Positions 61,175 to 64,000 of a stretch of DNA of 64,000 nt are shown one piece after another. The DNA is from Dillenia suffruticosa (lineage: Eukaryota; Streptophyta; Magnoliopsida; Dilleniales; Dilleniaceae). Made by a program: the position numbers and the translations under genes. The DNA lies in NCBI GenBank assembly GCA_033439265.1, contig JAVTVX010000030.1, positions 2,916,501 through 2,980,500 of the forward strand. Reading direction: 5' to 3'. The notes below the pieces were generated by a model that was not told the origin of the DNA, searched no databases, and saw nothing but the letters and a program-made list of their open reading frames with translations. Position 1 is the first letter of the stretch. Each line of letters opens with the position of its first letter.

Positions 61175-61960
61175 CTAATCATCATCATCACTATTAATGT
61201 CATTAGGAGCAAATCTGTTCTGGTGCCCTCGATGTTTGAGAAGGAAGACATTAAAGTAGTAGCTCACCAATTCTTCCCTGCTTTTTCTGGGAAAAGACTT
61301 GTATATCCCACTCCAAAAGCACTTCTCTATAGATAATGGATTTGGGCTAACTATGTTGCTGAACTGCTTTTGGTCTTCTTCTGTCCAAGTCTGTGCAACT
61401 TCCTCACCCATTTGATCGAACTTCCAATCTTGGAAAGTTGAGCCCAATTCAAGCTTCAGTCTCTTCCTTCTTTCCGCAACATGAAATCTTACACAATCTA
61501 TGGAACCCTGAAGTGGGCAACCACATTGATCTTGTCTTCCCTTCCCAACACGCTCCCTTTCAATCAAAAATCTGTTCCCTAGCATAACCAGTGGTGGCCA
61601 GATTTTAGTCCCCAACCATTTAGAATCACTTTCAGAAGGCACACCAGTCCATTTTGGCACTTCAGCTTGAAAACCTGGTGCCACAGGGACGCACTTGTAA
61701 TATGAACCAAATCCTGGAGCAGTCAAAAGACAATGTTTTCCTAACAACTTCTTTTGAATATGACGTTCCATCCCTGCAGTGCCCAGACTTGGACTTGCAT
61801 CCAGATCCCTTCGAGTGTCCAAGGAAGATGAACCCAAACAAGAATATCCCTGAGGCTTTTTTGCAGAGAGCAACCTCAGACTACATCTCAATGTCTCAGT
61901 GAACCGGCCTGCTGAACCATTTTGAGCTTCATAAATGGAAGGATGCATCTTTTGCTTCTT
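61175..61960 (-). CDS. ARID/ELM2/SANT-domain protein, last exon (partial gene)
   Basis: An open exon of about 261 codons preceded by an acceptor (CATGTAG before AAGAAGCAAAAGATG). It matches the C-terminal half of plant ARID2-like nuclear proteins (Arabidopsis At2g46040 and At4g11400 type). First comes an ELM2-like part (VAPGFQAEVPKWTG, SDSKWLGTKIWP), then a SANT/Myb-like part (WTEEDQKQFSNIV...FWSGIYKSFPRKSREELVSYYFNVFLL). ELM2-SANT modules typically contact histone deacetylases, so a chromatin role is likely for the family. The reading frame ends at TAG right after NSDDDD, where relatives continue; a similar tail (VGNGFG) appears in another frame just downstream. No ARID exon is seen up to 63.5 kb. 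It is either the true last exon of a gene running off the window or a recently disabled fragment. Confidence 0.65.
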   Translation of the reverse strand, partial: KKQKMHPSIYEAQNGSAGRFTETLRCSLRLLSAKKPQGYSCLGSSSLDTRRDLDASPSLGTAGMERHIQKKLLGKHCLLTAPGFGSYYKCVPVAPGFQAEVPKWTGVPSESDSKWLGTKIWPPLVMLGNRFLIERERVGKGRQDQCGCPLQGSIDCVRFHVAERRKRLKLELGSTFQDWKFDQMGEEVAQTWTEEDQKQFSNIVSPNPLSIEKCFWSGIYKSFPRKSREELVSYYFNVFLLKHRGHQNRFAPNDINSDDDD

Positions 61961-62302
61961 CTACATGTTTAAAAATTATAAAAGTTTATTTCCATTGTAT
62001 AAGCATTTAGATTCTCAATTATGTCCAAGAAGGTTGCGGATGCCAAACATTGAACACAAGCAGCTAACATCATTCATAGAAACAGATATTCATAGAGAAA
62101 AACTTCTGATCATTTGTTTTAAACCTATATTTCGAGTCCTCAAAATCTCACTCAAATTTTGCAATTACCTTAAGCCTATAGAGCAATTTAATATGCACCA
62201 TCAAGGGACATGAGGTCGACACAACAAATTTCCAAAATAAAAAATGTACACGGACAAGGCATTTAAATATCATTGTTCTTATATATATATTACATACAGT
62301 AG
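61961..62302. other. Intron or spacer 5' of the ARID/ELM2 exon
   Basis: AT-rich, with no ARID-like coding seen on the minus strand. Confidence 0.45.
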
Positions 62303-62811
62303 TGTTGGAACCAAAATAAAAACAACAACCAATTAACAAACACAAAACCTACAATCAAACATATATAAATAATTAAAGACAATTATTTTATGTGGTTCAG
62401 CACTCCTTGCATATGTCCACAAGATACAAAGTTACAGATTATGAGAATAAGTTGATACAAATAATAATAGTGTGCTTGAGACTCCCCCCAAACCAAGATA
62501 CCCCTTATACACCCTTTAACAAATCCAAAATAATAATAATAGTAATAAATCTCTCCATCCTCCGGAACAGAGTAAATTATTGAGTTCTTGACGTGTTTCA
62601 CATAACCCTAGTTTTAGCTTGGACACTTTACCAACATAACATGGTAATATACAAACTATACACAGAGTGCCCTTTTCCTAAATAAAAAACAGATTGTAAA
62701 TAAAAAATAATAATAATACTCAAATCAGAAGACATAATAATACTCAAAAAAGAAAAGTTAGCACCCAAAAAAACAACTTCTATATCTTAAAAGTTTAAGC
62801 TAACCCTAACA
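62303..62811 (-). repeat. Probable copia-type LTR (solo or 3' LTR)
   Basis: 509 bp starting TGTTGGAACC and ending CCCTAACA on the + strand, with the TG...CA ends expected of an LTR. On the minus strand a purine-rich AAGGTGGTGAT adjoins it, like a polypurine tract, suggesting a 3' LTR of a minus-strand element. No partner LTR or coding region is visible. It is a fossil fragment. Confidence 0.4.
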
Positions 62812-63299
62812 ATCACCACCTTAGCGAGTATTTTGCTAATTTTGAGTCTCCAACCAAGTACTAAAGACCATCATGAAAAACTGTAGAAAACCCATTGACC
62901 TTTCAAAAATACCACAACTACACACCTAAATTGGTCAATGGTAGTACACATGATTGGAATAAGCGACAAATGTACTGTGCAATTGCTATCAATTCAATGA
63001 CACTACTTGACATTCGAGAATAGTCTCCATCTCTCTTCCTATATACGAGTTCGTTCTTCATTAAACAGCCCTCTTCAGCCTAGAAACATTTTTTTTTACC
63101 AAATCTTGTTGGCTCCATTGTGAACGAAGTCGCTGATAACTGTTATTTCCATCACATGCTGATATGAGTCCCAGTGGAAAATCTAGTTGTACGATCCTCC
63201 ACAGGGAAATCCTCTCTTCCCCTACTAGAGTTTTTCCCTCTCTTAGACCCTATGATTGCAATGTGGAAACCTGTTCCCTAACAAATTTCTTACCACAGT
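62812..63299. other. Probable retroelement-derived spacer
   Basis: No open frame is recognised. The position next to a probable polypurine tract suggests internal non-coding sequence of the element whose LTR is at 62303-62811. Confidence 0.3.
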
Positions 63300-64000
63300 T
63301 CCCTTTTTTTTTTTTAAAGAAAATTAGATTTGTTTCTTATTCATTGTACCCCCTTTAAATAAGGGAAAATGGATTTTACAATAAAATAGATTTCCTAATA
63401 AAACAAACTCTTAAAAAGAATATGTTTCCTTCTAAAACAAACTCCTAAAAAGAATAAGTTTCTACTAAAACACAAACTCCTAAAATTTCTCCTAAAATTA
63501 AGCATCAAAATAAAAAAACTACTATTTTAAAAAGATAACCATCAACTCCTAAATATTTTTCTAGAATATTTCTTTCCTATGAATGCATCGTGCATATTAT
63601 TACTCCCCTCTTGGACAAAAAGCTTGTCCTCAAACTCAAATTCATGATAGGTTTTCTCAAAGTCATCAAGAAACTCCAAAGAAGCATCCTCCCTTATCCT
63701 CTTCTTGGTTACTCCTTTATTTCCTTTCAAACATGTGTGAGAAATTCATAGCAGCTCCCAAGCTATTAGTTGCTGTAATTCTACCTCTAGCCGCAACCCC
63801 TCCATAAGACCGGTAATGAATAAGCTACTTGTTGTTTCATGGTGAATTCTGAAATGGGAGCAAACATGGATTGAAACTTTCTTTGATACCCCTCCACTGT
63901 CCCTGCTTGTTTTAAATCGGCCAACTTGCCAAGGGGGTTGAGGGTCAAGGGAGGCCTGAATCTCAAGTGGCATTGTTCGGTAAATGTCTCCCGGTCCATG
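63300..64000 (-). mobile_element. Ty3/gypsy retrotransposon relic, runs off window
   Basis: On the minus strand a gag-like stretch of Ty3/gypsy type (LGKLADLKQAGTVEGYQRKF, about 63790-64000) is seen. Pieces resembling a polyprotein C-terminus (EFEDKLFVQEG, about 63545-63730) follow. Then comes an LTR-like AT-rich segment with repeated TTTTAGGAGTTTGTTTTA words and a CCTTATTTAAAGG core (63300-63540). It is broken in several places and incomplete here. Confidence 0.65.

Overview
This is nuclear DNA from a flowering plant, probably a woody eudicot; the species cannot be named from the sequence. The evidence is one complete plant-type BRAHMA (BRM) gene with 14 coding exons, a plant group IV E2 ubiquitin-conjugating enzyme gene, plant Ty1/copia elements with initiator-Met-tRNA primer sites, plant RTE- and L1-type LINE debris, and a tRNA-derived SINE family. 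Spacers are AT-rich with many A/T, GA and ATT tracts.

Layout: 310-7377 is a Ty1/copia element with young LTRs and a badly decayed interior, flanked by the 5-bp duplication ATTTT. 7.4-10.1 kb is AT-rich spacer and the BRM promoter. 10.6-22.9 kb (+) is BRM, encoding a SWI/SNF ATPase of 2,234 residues as spliced here. 23-26 kb holds a nested hairpin, a tandem duplication and a full SINE. 26.0-26.6 kb (-) is a fragment of a UCP3-like mitochondrial carrier. 27.7-32.1 kb (-) is an ABCB15-like transporter pseudogene. 33.15-43.64 kb (-) is a UBC5-like E2 gene of 183 residues, whose last intron is 9 kb long and full of repeat debris. 47775-54914 (-) is a second, nearly whole Ty1/copia element, flanked by GAATT. 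55.5-60.2 kb is a graveyard of SINE copies and an RTE LINE. 61.2-62.0 kb (-) is the last exon of an ARID/ELM2/SANT-type gene. 62.3-64.0 kb holds a probable LTR and the edge of a Ty3/gypsy relic.

Only BRM and the E2 look like intact host genes. BRM is the motor of a nuclear chromatin-remodelling complex and the E2 passes ubiquitin to targets; nothing shows that they work together. The most interesting signals are: a SINE inserted a few bases inside an E2 intron whose target-site duplication copies the splice donor; a roughly 1-kb non-coding block upstream of the 3' LTR kept closely alike in two copia elements whose LTRs have diverged; and GC-rich leaders in the same two elements, each with about 17 same-sense GCGCGT hexamers.
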